From Bradyrhizobium jicamae (GTDB lineage: Bacteria > Pseudomonadota > Alphaproteobacteria > Rhizobiales > Xanthobacteraceae), in the NCBI RefSeq assembly GCF_001440395.1, contig NZ_LLXZ01000012.1, positions 62,001 through 126,000 on the forward strand: a stretch of DNA of 64,000 nt. Direction: 5' to 3'. Shown here piece by piece: positions 51,105 through 60,377 of this stretch. Position 1 is the first letter of the stretch; the number at the start of each line of letters is the position of its first letter. A model generated the notes under the pieces. The model ran no database searches and was not told the origin of the DNA. It saw only the letters and a list, made by a program, of their open reading frames with translations. A program made the position numbers and the translations under genes.

Positions 51105-51854
51105 TCAAAGCGACGGATTCTGGTGGAGGTAACGATCGTCGAACTGCGCCAATTCCCCGAGCTTTGCTTCGTCGAGTACCGTCACCCGGCCTCTGCTGAT
51201 GTCCACGATCCGTTCCTCGCGCAGTTGCTTGATCACACGGTTGGCATGCACGGGCGTGATGCCCAGCGCTTCGCCGATTTGTTCCTGCGTCAGCGGCATT
51301 TCGAAATTGTCGCCCGCCGGCCGGCCGGTAACTTCAAGCCGCTTGCGAAGTTCGAGAACGATGTGGGCGAGCCGCCCCGTCGCCGGTCGCTGCCCGACAT
51401 TGACGATCCATTCCCGGAACATCGCCGCATCGATCAGCGTGTCGCGCCAGAGCATTTCCGCGAGGTTCGGCTTCGCCCGTGTCAGCGCCCGCAGCGATGC
51501 GTGGCTGATGAAGCCGAGCGTGCACGCGGTCAAGCTAATGAGATCGTGATCCATACGGTGCAGATGCAGGCTCTGCAGGTCAGGAATTTCACCCGGGATA
51601 TGGATGGAGAGAATTTGCCGCTGGCCGCTGGCGATGAGCTTGGACCGAACGCAGAAACCCTCAATAACCAGACAACTATCCGTCGGGCGCTCACCGTCCG
51701 ATACGATCGCTCTGCCCGCTTCCCAGTGGCGAATGGCAATCGGTAACTCATGTAATGCCGCAATATCAGCGTCCTCCAGTCCTGAGACGGTATTGAGCCG
51801 CCGCAGCAAGGTCGCAAAGACCAGCTCCCGATCCAAAACCCGTGTCTCCTTCAT
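51105..51854 (-). CDS. Crp/Fnr family transcriptional regulator without Fe-S cysteines
   Basis: 249 residues from ATG 51854 (MKETRVLDRE); the longer frame from 52028 overlaps the divergent gene. Cyclic-nucleotide-type barrel (about 20-135) and a C-terminal winged helix with TQEQIGEALGITPVHANRVIKQLREE. No N-terminal cysteine cluster and the recognition helix differs from FNR (no ExxSR), so it reads other sites. Ligand unknown. Confidence 0.82.
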   Translation of the reverse strand: MKETRVLDRELVFATLLRRLNTVSGLEDADIAALHELPIAIRHWEAGRAIVSDGERPTDSCLVIEGFCVRSKLIASGQRQILSIHIPGEIPDLQSLHLHRMDHDLISLTACTLGFISHASLRALTRAKPNLAEMLWRDTLIDAAMFREWIVNVGQRPATGRLAHIVLELRKRLEVTGRPAGDNFEMPLTQEQIGEALGITPVHANRVIKQLREERIVDISRGRVTVLDEAKLGELAQFDDRYLHQNPSL

Positions 51855-51968
51855 TTGGACGACTGTCTTCCAATGAACGAACGGACCGCCCGGTGCGGGG
51901 TTCCCAACAAAGGTTAAGGACACGGCCACTGTGGCGTGGAAGGTTTCAGGACCCGCACGGAGGTCGTT

Positions 51969-52172
51969 ATGAAGAAAAAACGCAATCGAAGCCGCCCGGT
52001 TCTCACGCTTCAGGAGCGGCTCGGCCAAGTCGCCCTTCGCGCGCGGAAAGAGGCCGCCGACCTGCCGCCGGGCCAGGAACGCGACCGTCTGATAGAAATA
52101 GCGATGGCAAACGAGGCCGCGGCCAGCATCGACCGCTGGCTTTCATCCCCAGGCTTGCAAGGCCCCAAATAG
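51969..52172 (+). CDS. Hypothetical 67-residue basic protein
   Basis: ATG 51969 is preceded by ggaggtcgtt. The N-terminus is basic (MKKKRNRSRP), then a helical amphipathic part (LQERLGQVALRARKEA). The C-terminus is SIDRWLSSPG. Resembles conserved small Bradyrhizobium proteins. Divergent from the regulator gene. Function unknown. Confidence 0.6.
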   Translation: MKKKRNRSRPVLTLQERLGQVALRARKEAADLPPGQERDRLIEIAMANEAAASIDRWLSSPGLQGPK

Positions 52173-52259
52173 TTCTTCGGAACGTGGCTGGCTTCGCCCA
52201 GTTCGCGGCGCGGCCAGGAGCAGACGCGCGCCACAGCGTTCCCAGGGAGCGCTTGATTT

Positions 52260-52490
52260 CTACTTGGGCTTTTCGGCGCAGACGTGAATGACGTAGAGCG
52301 GCTTGGAGGACTCGTCGGTAACCTCCATCCGCCAGTTCTTGCCCGGGCGCAACTTCCCGTCGAGATCCTGAATGATCTGCCCCGCGGTTACCGTTGCTTC
52401 CCGCCATGCCGCTAGCACGTCGGGTAACTCTTCACCTTCCTCGTCAAGTTCGACCCTGTCGTAATACACGTTGAAAAAGTAACGTGGCAT
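52260..52490 (-). CDS. DUF6894-type small protein
   Basis: 76 residues from ATG 52490 (MPRYFFNVYY). The conserved MPRYFF.V start and DEEGEELPDVLAAWREA are hallmarks of DUF6894, abundant in Bradyrhizobium with unknown function. The GTG/ATG 9 bases upstream (52499) is an alternative start. Confidence 0.75.
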   Translation of the reverse strand: MPRYFFNVYYDRVELDEEGEELPDVLAAWREATVTAGQIIQDLDGKLRPGKNWRMEVTDESSKPLYVIHVCAEKPK

Positions 52491-52583
52491 GAGGGGCATT
52501 CCCTTACGGTGATTCCTTCTCGACCCATACGCAACAAAACCCTTAGTTTTCGGCCGGCTTCTTCATCACCATCCTCAGTTCCC

Positions 52584-52742
52584 TCAATGCGTGTTCGATT
52601 CCTGCCATTTGTCCGGGTCGGACTTGGTCGTGCCGGACTTCTGTTCCTTTTCAGGGTTGCCCTTCCACGGCTTGTCGGTCTGCCGGTGCGTTCCCCAGTC
52701 AGTCTGCTGACGAGGGTCGTCCTTGGGAGTTTCCTTGCTCAT
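52584..52742 (-). CDS. Small hydrophilic protein, 52 residues
   Basis: ATG 52742 (MSKETPKDDP) with tcaaggaggtcgcagc upstream, a strong ribosome site. Entirely hydrophilic, rich in Lys/Asp/Thr/Gln, likely disordered. Looks like stress-type hydrophilins but no family match is certain. Function unknown. Confidence 0.5.
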   Translation of the reverse strand: MSKETPKDDPRQQTDWGTHRQTDKPWKGNPEKEQKSGTTKSDPDKWQESNTH

Positions 52743-52889
52743 GCTGCGACCTCCTTGAGGAATAGGCATCAACTCTGCCAAAGGTTCCTGTCGCCTGCAG
52801 CGTGCAGTGACCGGGCCAGCCGCAGGATCGCGAGGCGAGGTTCGTGCGAATTCTCGCCAGCCCGGAGGAAGTGTCGTTTTCACAACGGC

Positions 52890-53804
52890 TTAGATTGAAT
52901 TCTGGAGAATGGAACCGGCCAGAGGCGTGGCAATCTCGCGATGAGACGCGAGGCAAGCGCCAAGCAGCTTTTCCTTCCGACGGCGATAACCCGGCGGCTT
53001 CTTTGCTTTGTCCTTTTTTGCTTGCGGCCCGTCGCCGGCAAGGTCGGCAAAGCGCTTGAGATCGCGCAGGTCACCCAATGCACGCTGCAGCCGCTTTGCA
53101 GGCCGATGCAGATGGCGCAATTCGCGGTGACCCCACAGGCTGACGGTTTCCGTCAGCGCTTCAAGCATGTAGCGGAACCGTTTGAACTTGATCCGTAGCC
53201 GGTGGCGGCGCGACGCGCCCAGCGTCTTCAGTCGCCGTCCCTTGTGGACCAATCGCCCATGCCAGCGGTCGAGTTCACGGGCGCAATAGATTTGCAGGGC
53301 TTCGGTGTCCTTGCGCCGCTGCCAGCGCGCCAACCATGGCCCTCGCCTGATCCAGCCTGCCATTGCCGAGATCAGGTGTTGCGTCCGAACCGAGCGCAGG
53401 GCGCGAACCAGTAGGCGGTGGTCCCGCATCTGGCGTTGATCGAGCTGCTCCCCGATCATGCGCTGCGCCCATGCACGGTATCGCTTGCGGCGCGCATACG
53501 CCACCAGAACATCGCTGTCGCGCGCGGCGCCGAGCGGGCCGTTCAGCCACGCAATCTCCTTCTTCAGGCGCAGCCATTCCGTGTCGACCACGATCGGTTC
53601 GAAGAACGCCACCGCGGCGCGCAACCGCGTGATCGCAACGCGGATCTGGTGCACGGCCTCGGCATCGCCTGCGCATGCGCTGCTGTGATGGGCCTTGATG
53701 GCCGCGACGCAGTCGAGCGCCATTGCCTGGAATGTGGTCGCACAATCGAGACTTGCCGCCGCGGGGACCTTGCGCCGGCTGGACGTTCTGCTCGGCGCCG
53801 CCAT
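52890..53804 (-). CDS. CHAD domain protein
   Basis: 304 residues from ATG 53804. The CHAD fold is all-helical with many conserved His and Arg: VHQIRVAITRLRAA in the first half and HRLRIKFKRFRYMLEAL in the second. CHAD proteins bind polyphosphate granules. It follows the kinase-fusion gene (ends 53807) with two bases between, so they form an operon with the alcohol dehydrogenase gene. PHA and polyphosphate storage genes thus cluster here. Confidence 0.85.
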   Translation of the reverse strand: MAAPSRTSSRRKVPAAASLDCATTFQAMALDCVAAIKAHHSSACAGDAEAVHQIRVAITRLRAAVAFFEPIVVDTEWLRLKKEIAWLNGPLGAARDSDVLVAYARRKRYRAWAQRMIGEQLDQRQMRDHRLLVRALRSVRTQHLISAMAGWIRRGPWLARWQRRKDTEALQIYCARELDRWHGRLVHKGRRLKTLGASRRHRLRIKFKRFRYMLEALTETVSLWGHRELRHLHRPAKRLQRALGDLRDLKRFADLAGDGPQAKKDKAKKPPGYRRRKEKLLGACLASHREIATPLAGSILQNSI

Positions 53805-53806
53805 TG

Positions 53807-55375
53807 TCAGCTCACCCCCCGTGCTGGCGCGAATAGCGGCACACAGGCATTGCGCAGCGACTGCTCCGGTGTGCCCGAGGCATCGATCATATGCCAATTT
53901 ATCGCGCCGACCGCCTCCTGTTTCAGGGCGATATGCCGCGTGGCGTCGGATGCGTCATCCCTGCGCTGCTCGATGCGCGCCAGCCTGGTCGCCAGATCGG
54001 CCGTCAGGAACAGGCCGACGAAGCCCACGCCAGACCGGGCCGCGAGGTCGGCGATTTCAGTTCGTTCTCCCTCCCGCAGATACATGGCATCGAGCACGAC
54101 CGAACAGCCTTGGGCGAGGACACGCTGCGCGGTGCTCGCGAGCGCGTCGTAGACGCGTTTCGAAACATCTGCTCGATAGGCGGACTCCGGCAGGGCGGTG
54201 GTTTCGCTGGTACCGAACAGGCGTTTGCGAACTACATCCGAGCGGACGATAACCGCACCGGGCGGAGGCTCGATCAGGCCCGCGAGCCCGCGTGCAAGCA
54301 CCGACTTGCCTGTCCCCGACTGCCCGCCGATTGCCACCACTAGCGGCGGCTTGGGCATGATGAGGCGTCCAGCCAGGTCGAAATAGCGCGTGGCCTCCTG
54401 CCACGCCGCGTCGCTCTCTTCGGCATGTTCGCTCTTCACGAACAGCACATGTGCCCGGATCGCCGCCCGCACCGACAGGAACAGCGGCAGCAGGCGGAGG
54501 CCGTCGATCTGTTCTTCCCCCGCCTCCGCGAGGTAGCGATTGAAGACTGTGTTTGCCGCCGTACGTTGATCGAAATGGATCAGATCCATCAACGTAAAGG
54601 CGAGATCGTAAAGCACATCCGTCGTGGCGATGACGGGATCGAACTCGATGGCATCAAACAACAATGGCCGACCGTCCACCAGGGCAATATTGGCAAGATG
54701 CAGATCGCCATGGCATCGGCGCACAAAGCCCTGCTCGGCACGCTGCCTGAGCAATGGCTGCAACGTCGTTGCAGAATTGCGGCTAGCCGCATCGAGCTGG
54801 TCGACGGCAACGGCATCAAGCCCGCGCACGGTGCGAAACTTTGTGGTATTGCGCGTGATGATCGGTCGAATGGAGGCAAGCCAGCTTTCTCCGTCCGCGC
54901 GCGGCACCTTGTCGTGGGATCGCAGAATGGCGTCGGCCGTGGCGGTCGCAAGCGATGCATCGATCGTCTTCGATTTCGCCACACAATCGAGCGACTGCCT
55001 TTCGTCGAACCGCGTCATTTCGACCGCCCATTCGACCGGCGCGCCTGTGCCGCCGATTTCGAGGGCGCCGTCAGAGTTGCGCGTGATGGCGACGACGCCC
55101 CGGTAGAGCTCGGGAGCGTTGCCGGCGTTGACTTTCAGTTCTTCCTCGCACGCGCGCTTTCGTTTCTCCAGTGACGAGTAATCGAGAAATGGCAGACGCA
55201 CGGCGCGCTTGATCTTCAAAGCCCGATCCGCGCCGAGAAAAACCATCGAGGCATGGGTGTCGATCTGCCTGCCGCCTTTGGCCGGACCGAAGCTAGAGCC
55301 TTCGAGGAATTCAAGCACCTCCCGCTGCGGGTCGGCCTCGACTCCAGCCGTACTGGCGGGCGGCTGCGCGGTCAT
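53807..55375 (-). CDS. Aminoglycoside-phosphotransferase-like kinase fused to a P-loop kinase
   Basis: 522 residues. The N-terminal half is APH-like with CHGDLHLANIAL and FDAIEFDP (catalytic loop and metal site). The C-terminal half has the P-loop GGQSGTGKSVLARGLA and the AAA_33-type RSDVVRKRLFG. This architecture is known from COG0645/COG2187 proteins of unknown substrate. It overlaps the alcohol dehydrogenase gene by four bases (ATGA) and leads into the CHAD gene. Its role is unknown; antibiotic resistance is unlikely. Confidence 0.8.
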   Translation of the reverse strand: MTAQPPASTAGVEADPQREVLEFLEGSSFGPAKGGRQIDTHASMVFLGADRALKIKRAVRLPFLDYSSLEKRKRACEEELKVNAGNAPELYRGVVAITRNSDGALEIGGTGAPVEWAVEMTRFDERQSLDCVAKSKTIDASLATATADAILRSHDKVPRADGESWLASIRPIITRNTTKFRTVRGLDAVAVDQLDAASRNSATTLQPLLRQRAEQGFVRRCHGDLHLANIALVDGRPLLFDAIEFDPVIATTDVLYDLAFTLMDLIHFDQRTAANTVFNRYLAEAGEEQIDGLRLLPLFLSVRAAIRAHVLFVKSEHAEESDAAWQEATRYFDLAGRLIMPKPPLVVAIGGQSGTGKSVLARGLAGLIEPPPGAVIVRSDVVRKRLFGTSETTALPESAYRADVSKRVYDALASTAQRVLAQGCSVVLDAMYLREGERTEIADLAARSGVGFVGLFLTADLATRLARIEQRRDDASDATRHIALKQEAVGAINWHMIDASGTPEQSLRNACVPLFAPARGVS

Positions 55376-56355
55376 GGCTGCAGCACGGCGGCGCCGGTGA
55401 TCTGCCCGGCCCGCAACTTCGAGAGAACTTCGTTCGCTTGCCGCAACGGAAACACGCTGGTGTGCGTCCTGATGCCGGCTTTTGTGGCGGTCTTGAAGAA
55501 TTCGATGCCGTCATTGCGCGTCAGGTTGGCGACCGAAAGCAGCTGCCGTTCCTCCCAGAGCAGTCGGTAGGGAAATTCGGGAATGTCCGACATGTGAATG
55601 CCGGCGCAGACCACACGCCCGCCTTTGCGTACGGCGCGCAGTGCCAATGGCACGAGAGAGCCGACCGGTGCGTAGATGATGGCGGCGTCGAGCGGCACGT
55701 GAGGCAGATCCTCCGACCCGCCGGCCCATGCTGCGCCGAGCGATTTTGCAAGACCCTGCGCATCCGTGTCGCCTGCACGGGTGAATGCATAGACGGAACG
55801 GCCCTGCCAGCGCGCCACCTGCGCAACGATATGCCCGGCCGCGCCGAAGCCGAAAATGCCGAGATGCATCCCCTCGCCCGCCATCACCAGCGAGCGCCAA
55901 CCGATCAGGCCTGCGCAAAGCAGAGGTGCGATAGCGACATCATCGCCGGCCTCACCGAGCGGAAAGCAATAGCTGCTATCGGTGACGAGATGCGTGGCAA
56001 AGCCACCGTCCCGCGTGTAACCGGTGAAGCGCGGCCGGTCGCACAGATTTTCCCGACCGCTTCGGCAGTACGAACATTCGCCGCAGGTATGCCCGAGCCA
56101 GGGAACTCCGACCCTCTCGCCGATCATGCGAGAAGTTGCACCGGGACCAAGGGCCTCGACGCGGCCAACCACCTCGTGACCGGGAACGATCGGATAAGCG
56201 ATGTCAGGCAATTCTCCGTCGACAACATGCAGATCGGTCCGGCATACGCCGCAGGCGCCGACCTTGACGCGCACTTCGCCAGGCCCGGGCACCGGTTCCT
56301 TTCGCAGCTCAAATTGCAGCGGCGCGCCGGGCGCTTTCAGGACCATGGCGTGCAT
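55372..56355 (-). CDS. Zinc-dependent alcohol dehydrogenase
   Basis: 327 residues from ATG 56355 (MHAMVLKAPG). Catalytic zinc ligands in CGVCRTDLH and GHEVVG; structural zinc cysteines in CGECSYCRSGRENLC; the Rossmann motif GFGAAGH. This is a MDR alcohol dehydrogenase of the AdhA/AdhP kind. An FNR box lies 59 bases upstream, so it likely balances redox at low oxygen. First gene of a three-gene operon. Confidence 0.88.
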   Translation of the reverse strand: MHAMVLKAPGAPLQFELRKEPVPGPGEVRVKVGACGVCRTDLHVVDGELPDIAYPIVPGHEVVGRVEALGPGATSRMIGERVGVPWLGHTCGECSYCRSGRENLCDRPRFTGYTRDGGFATHLVTDSSYCFPLGEAGDDVAIAPLLCAGLIGWRSLVMAGEGMHLGIFGFGAAGHIVAQVARWQGRSVYAFTRAGDTDAQGLAKSLGAAWAGGSEDLPHVPLDAAIIYAPVGSLVPLALRAVRKGGRVVCAGIHMSDIPEFPYRLLWEERQLLSVANLTRNDGIEFFKTATKAGIRTHTSVFPLRQANEVLSKLRAGQITGAAVLQP

Positions 56356-56413
56356 GTCGTCCGATTTCCTCACGCAAGCGTGTGCAGCCTAACCGATGCG
56401 GACGGGCGTACGT

Positions 56414-56427
56414 TTGATCCTCGTCAA
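56414..56427. promoter_or_regulatory. FNR/FixK box between alcohol dehydrogenase and CBS-BON genes
   Basis: TTGAT-CCTC-GTCAA, full consensus. It sits 59 bases before the adh start and 102 before the CBS gene, so it can serve either or both. Confidence 0.75.
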
Positions 56428-56528
56428 TCGAGCCCGAGTGCACATTCTCTAACATGGCGACGTCAGCAGAGCTGCGCCAGCCGCGGCGTACTGCCATTTC
56501 CGGATGGCATGGAACAGGAGACCGTCTC

Positions 56529-57251
56529 ATGCGTGCCCACCAGATCATGACCCGCTCCGTTGTCACGATCGCACCTGATGCCACTATCATTGAGGCCGCC
56601 AATACCATGCTGCGGCATCATGTCAGCGGGCTCCCCGTCGTCGATGCCGCCGGAGCCCTGGTAGGCATCGTTTCCCAGGGCGATTTCATTCGCCGCAGCG
56701 AGATCGGCACGCAGCGCAGGCGCGGCCGCTGGCTCCGAATTCTGTTAGGCGACTCCGCCGTCGATTATGTTCAAGAGCACGGCCGCAGGGTCTCGGATGT
56801 CATGACCAGCGATCCGGTCACCGTTACCCAAGACGCGACTCTGGAAGAGATCGTCAATGCGATGGAGACCAACGGCGTCAAGCGCCTGCCGGTGATGGAC
56901 GGAGCCAGGCTCGTCGGCATTGTGTCGCGCACCAATCTGATGCAGGCGGTCGCAAGCCTCGCCCATGAGATCCCCGATCCGACCGCCGACGACGACCACA
57001 TTCGCAGCCGCGTCTTCGCCGCGATCGACAAGAACGATTGGAGCCCGTTCGGGCTCAACGTTATCGTGCGCGACGGCATCGTCCATCTGAGTGGCGTGAT
57101 CACCGACGAACGGTCGCGGCAAGCGGCCATCGTGGCCGCGCAGAACGTCGTCGGCGTGAACAAGGTTCACGACCACCTGTGCTGGGTCGATACCATGTCC
57201 GGGATGCTTCTGAAATCGCCCGAGGACATCGAGATGGCAAAGGCGGGCTAG
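56529..57251 (+). CDS. CBS pair and BON domain protein
   Basis: 240 residues from ATG 56529 (MRAHQIMTRS). Two CBS motifs (HHVSGLPVVDAAGALVGIVS and GVKRLPVMDGARLVGIVS) are followed by a BON domain (about 165-235, with VIVRDGIVHLSGVITDE). CBS pairs bind adenosyl ligands. This fusion is common in Rhizobiales stress clusters. Divergent from adh and convergent with the next CBS gene. Confidence 0.85.
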   Translation: MRAHQIMTRSVVTIAPDATIIEAANTMLRHHVSGLPVVDAAGALVGIVSQGDFIRRSEIGTQRRRGRWLRILLGDSAVDYVQEHGRRVSDVMTSDPVTVTQDATLEEIVNAMETNGVKRLPVMDGARLVGIVSRTNLMQAVASLAHEIPDPTADDDHIRSRVFAAIDKNDWSPFGLNVIVRDGIVHLSGVITDERSRQAAIVAAQNVVGVNKVHDHLCWVDTMSGMLLKSPEDIEMAKAG

Positions 57252-57283
57252 GCCCGCCGCACACCCCACGCGGCAGGGACGGT

Positions 57284-57709
57284 CTACTTGCGCGCGCTCT
57301 CGGTCAGCGCACGCATGATGTCCCCGCGCGAGATGATCCCGACCAACCGCTGCTCGGCGTCCAGTACAGGAAGACTCTTCATCCGGTGGTCCACCATCAG
57401 TTGCAGGACGCGGGTCAGCTTCGTTGCCGGGTCGACATAGATGAATTCCGGCGTCATCACATCCACCACCATCCGCGACAACAGGTCGTCATAGGCCGGA
57501 ACCATGCGACCGGGGTTGAACGCGAAGCATTTCAGGAAATCGAAATCGCTCACGACGCCGACGATGTCATCGCCTTCGCGCACCGGATAGCAGTTGAAAT
57601 CATCGACCTCGAACATCCGGTGCAGCTCGCGCATGGTGGTGTCGCGCGCTACCGTCTTCACCTGGCGCGTCATGTATTGGCCGACGCTCGCTTCGAGAAA
57701 TCTATGCAC
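57284..57709 (-). CDS. CBS domain protein
   Basis: 141 residues. Two CBS motifs, with DDFNCYPVREGDDIVGVVSDFD and HRMKSLPVLDAEQRLVGIISRGD. Stand-alone CBS pairs sense energy state via adenylates. On the same strand as and 25 bases downstream of a usp gene, so they share a transcript under the FNR-like box at 58645. Confidence 0.85.
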   Translation of the reverse strand: MHRFLEASVGQYMTRQVKTVARDTTMRELHRMFEVDDFNCYPVREGDDIVGVVSDFDFLKCFAFNPGRMVPAYDDLLSRMVVDVMTPEFIYVDPATKLTRVLQLMVDHRMKSLPVLDAEQRLVGIISRGDIMRALTESARK

Positions 57710-57734
57710 GGAGGTTCCTCGTCATTGTAGCTCG

Positions 57735-58562
57735 TTACCGGGACAGGAACGCGCAGCGGCGCGATTCAGTTGCAAGGTGGCGTGTCACGCCGCTCAGCAC
57801 CCATTCGCGCAATCGCGAGTGGCCGTAGGCGCCCGCAATGACGGCGCCCGCTCCGATGTTGGCGGCGATCTTCTCGAGCTGATCGGTCACGCCGCCGGCC
57901 TTCTCGGGAACGAGGGTGTTTGCCACGATGCCGTGGCCGCGCAGCCATGCCGCCACGTCGGCAACATGCGAGCGCGCATCCGCGCGACGGTCGTCCTGCT
58001 CCGCAACCTCGGCAACCGTGACTTCCGTTGCGGCAGCCAGGATCGGCAGAGCATCGAACACGGCCCGGCGTGCCTCCCGAACGTCCTTCCAGGCGATCAG
58101 AACGCTTCTCAGATCGAGCCATTCGGTTTTGGGCGGCACCACGATCAGCGGCCGACCCGCTTGCATGACGAGATCGCTCGGGTCGGGAGCCGCATTGGGG
58201 TCCACCAGAGCCTCGGAGCGGGCGCCGACCACGAGGATATCGGCGGCTCTTGCCTGCTGCAGCACGTAGGGGACCGGTAACGTCCGGCTGGCGCGCCACT
58301 CCACTGCTGTTGCACGCCTCTCGACCGAAGCACGAAACTCCGATTCGAGTTCCGATAATTGTCGCTCGATAGCAGCGGTCTCCTCTTCGAACAGCTTCTG
58401 CGCGAAGGCGCCACTCGCGAAGTACATCGGTGGCCTGAGGTCAGAGGCGGCAACGCCAATAATCCGCGCTTCGAATCGTTCGGCGATATCTCCAGCCACC
58501 CTGAGGCAGGCATCGTTGGGTCGGTCCAGCGCCAATCCGACCATAATGGTTTTGTAGTCCAT
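57735..58562 (-). CDS. Universal stress protein, tandem UspA domains
   Basis: 275 residues from ATG 58562 (MDYKTIMVGL). The C-terminal motif GAGAVIAGAYGHSRLREWVLSGVTRHL is the Usp nucleotide motif. An FNR-like box is 83 bases upstream. It is followed by the CBS gene in an operon. Confidence 0.88.
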   Translation of the reverse strand: MDYKTIMVGLALDRPNDACLRVAGDIAERFEARIIGVAASDLRPPMYFASGAFAQKLFEEETAAIERQLSELESEFRASVERRATAVEWRASRTLPVPYVLQQARAADILVVGARSEALVDPNAAPDPSDLVMQAGRPLIVVPPKTEWLDLRSVLIAWKDVREARRAVFDALPILAAATEVTVAEVAEQDDRRADARSHVADVAAWLRGHGIVANTLVPEKAGGVTDQLEKIAANIGAGAVIAGAYGHSRLREWVLSGVTRHLATESRRCAFLSR

Positions 58563-58644
58563 TACCTGCTCCACGCCTTGGGACGGAATGCCGTGTGGGC
58601 CCTGCCCGCACGGCGACATCCTAGATGGCGGTGCCGGTTTGAAA

Positions 58645-58658
58645 CTGACCTAGATCAA
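58645..58658. promoter_or_regulatory. FNR/FixK-like box of usp-CBS operon
   Basis: CTGAC-CTAG-ATCAA on the + strand (TTGAT-CTAG-GTCAG on the -), nine of ten positions. Confidence 0.65.
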
Positions 58659-58835
58659 GATTCCCGCTTGGCTCTTCGAGGCGCCCGCGATCGCCGTGTG
58701 TCGCCGGGCAGGAATTCGAAAATTTGCGCCTATTATCAGATGGATATTGAACCTTTATGATGTCGCTTCGCCGCGGTTTCCAACGCCCGATCTAATGCGG
58801 TATCTGATGAGTCGGAGCAGCCAAGAAGGCGAAGC

Positions 58836-60377
58836 ATGTTCAGCGCCGACCGACCCTTTCGAGATCAAGACTCACTCGATGCGAACGCGCGCAGCGGCGC
58901 CGAGGGATCGGGCGTCGGCGCGTGGGATCTCGAACTGTCGACCCGCAAGTTGAGTTGGTCCAGCGCCGCGCGGAAGCTCTTCGGCGTCGAGCCGGATGCG
59001 TCTGTCGATTACGATCTCTTCCTGTCCCTGCTCGATGCGCAGGACCGCGACCGAACGGCCGAGGCTATACAACAGTCGATCGATACCGGATGCAGTTTCG
59101 ACGTTCAGTACAGGGTGCGCCGGCACTCGGATGAAGGGCACTGGGTGCGTGCGCTGGGCACGACCGTCAATGGTCCCGACGGCGCTCCCGCCCGGCTCAG
59201 CGGCGTGATGATCGACATCAACCGCGAGAAGCGCCTTGAGGACGCGGTCAGAACACGTGAGCGGCACTTTCGCTCGATTCTGGACACGATTCCGGATGCG
59301 ATGATCGTGATCGACCAGAACGGCATCATGCAATTCTTCTCCAGCGCCGCCGAGCGCCAGTTCGGTTACAGCGAACCAGAGGCGATCGGAAAGAACATCA
59401 GCGTTCTGATGCCAGAACCGGATCGCAGCCGTCACGACGGCTATATCGCGCGCTACCTGAAGACGGGCGAGCGACGCATCATCGGCATCGGACGTATCGT
59501 CACCGGCATGCGCAAGGACGGCACGACGTTTCCGATGCATCTCACCATCGGTGAGATGCATTCCGCGGGAAGGCCTTTCTTTACCGGCTTTGTCCGCGAT
59601 CTCACCGAGCAGCAACAAACCCAGGCGCGGTTGCAGGAACTGCAATCCGAACTGGTCCACGTCTCCCGTCTGAGCGCGATGGGCGAGATGGCTTCCGCCC
59701 TCGCCCATGAACTCAATCAACCGCTGTCGGCGATCAGCAATTACATGAAGGGATCACGCCGCCTGCTGGCCGGTGGCGCCGCCGACAACGCGCCGAAGAT
59801 CGAAGTAGCGCTTGATCGCGCCGCGGAGCAGGCGATCCGCGCCGGCGACATCATCAGGCGGTTGCGCAATTTCGTCGCCCGCGAAGCCTCCGAGAAGCGC
59901 GTCGAAAGCCTTTCAAAGATGATCGAGGAAGCCGGCGCGCTCGGGCTCACCGGCGCCCGCGAACAAGGCGTATTCCTGCGCTTCAACCTCGACCCGACTT
60001 GCGACCTCGTGGTCGCCGACAGGGTCCAGATCCAGCAGGTGCTGGTCAATCTGTTCCGCAATGCGCTGGAAGCGATGGCGGCCTCGACGCACCGGGAGCT
60101 GATTGCCTCAAACACCAGAGCCGCAGACGACATGATCGAAATCGCCGTCTCCGACACCGGCCCCGGCTTCGCCGGCGACGCGCTTGCAAACCTGTTCCAG
60201 CCATTTTTCACGACAAAGGAAACAGGCATGGGCGTCGGCCTTTCCATCAGCCGGACAATCATCGAAACCCATGGCGGGCGGATGTGGGCCGAAACCAACC
60301 GATCCGGTGGCGCGACCTTCCGCTTCACACTGCCCGCCGCGCATGCCAAGGATATGACCGATGCCAGCGAACGCTAA
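58836..60377 (+). CDS. fixL: Oxygen-sensing heme-PAS histidine kinase FixL
   Basis: 513 residues. A first PAS (about 25-135) precedes the heme PAS (about 140-255). The proximal heme ligand His200 (RSRHDGY), Arg206, Ile215 and Arg220 (IIGIGR) match the Bradyrhizobium numbering exactly; position 214, His in the B. japonicum protein as I recall it, is Arg here. The phosphoacceptor His291 lies in ALAHELNQP, and the ATPase boxes DTGPGFAGD and [10 protein letters not shown] follow. Oxygen binding to heme stops autophosphorylation. It overlaps fixJ by 17 bases. Confidence 0.96.
   Translation: MFSADRPFRDQDSLDANARSGAEGSGVGAWDLELSTRKLSWSSAARKLFGVEPDASVDYDLFLSLLDAQDRDRTAEAIQQSIDTGCSFDVQYRVRRHSDEGHWVRALGTTVNGPDGAPARLSGVMIDINREKRLEDAVRTRERHFRSILDTIPDAMIVIDQNGIMQFFSSAAERQFGYSEPEAIGKNISVLMPEPDRSRHDGYIARYLKTGERRIIGIGRIVTGMRKDGTTFPMHLTIGEMHSAGRPFFTGFVRDLTEQQQTQARLQELQSELVHVSRLSAMGEMASALAHELNQPLSAISNYMKGSRRLLAGGAADNAPKIEVALDRAAEQAIRAGDIIRRLRNFVAREASEKRVESLSKMIEEAGALGLTGAREQGVFLRFNLDPTCDLVVADRVQIQQVLVNLFRNALEAMAASTHRELIASNTRAADDMIEIAVSDTGPGFAGDALANLFQPFFTTKETGMGVGLSISRTIIETHGGRMWAETNRSGGATFRFTLPAAHAKDMTDASER

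Noticed and set aside
53807..55375. Antibiotic-resistance gene (aminoglycoside phosphotransferase)
   Set aside because: The APH-like half is fused to a P-loop kinase and sits in a metabolic operon; this architecture is a conserved chromosomal family without a known resistance role.
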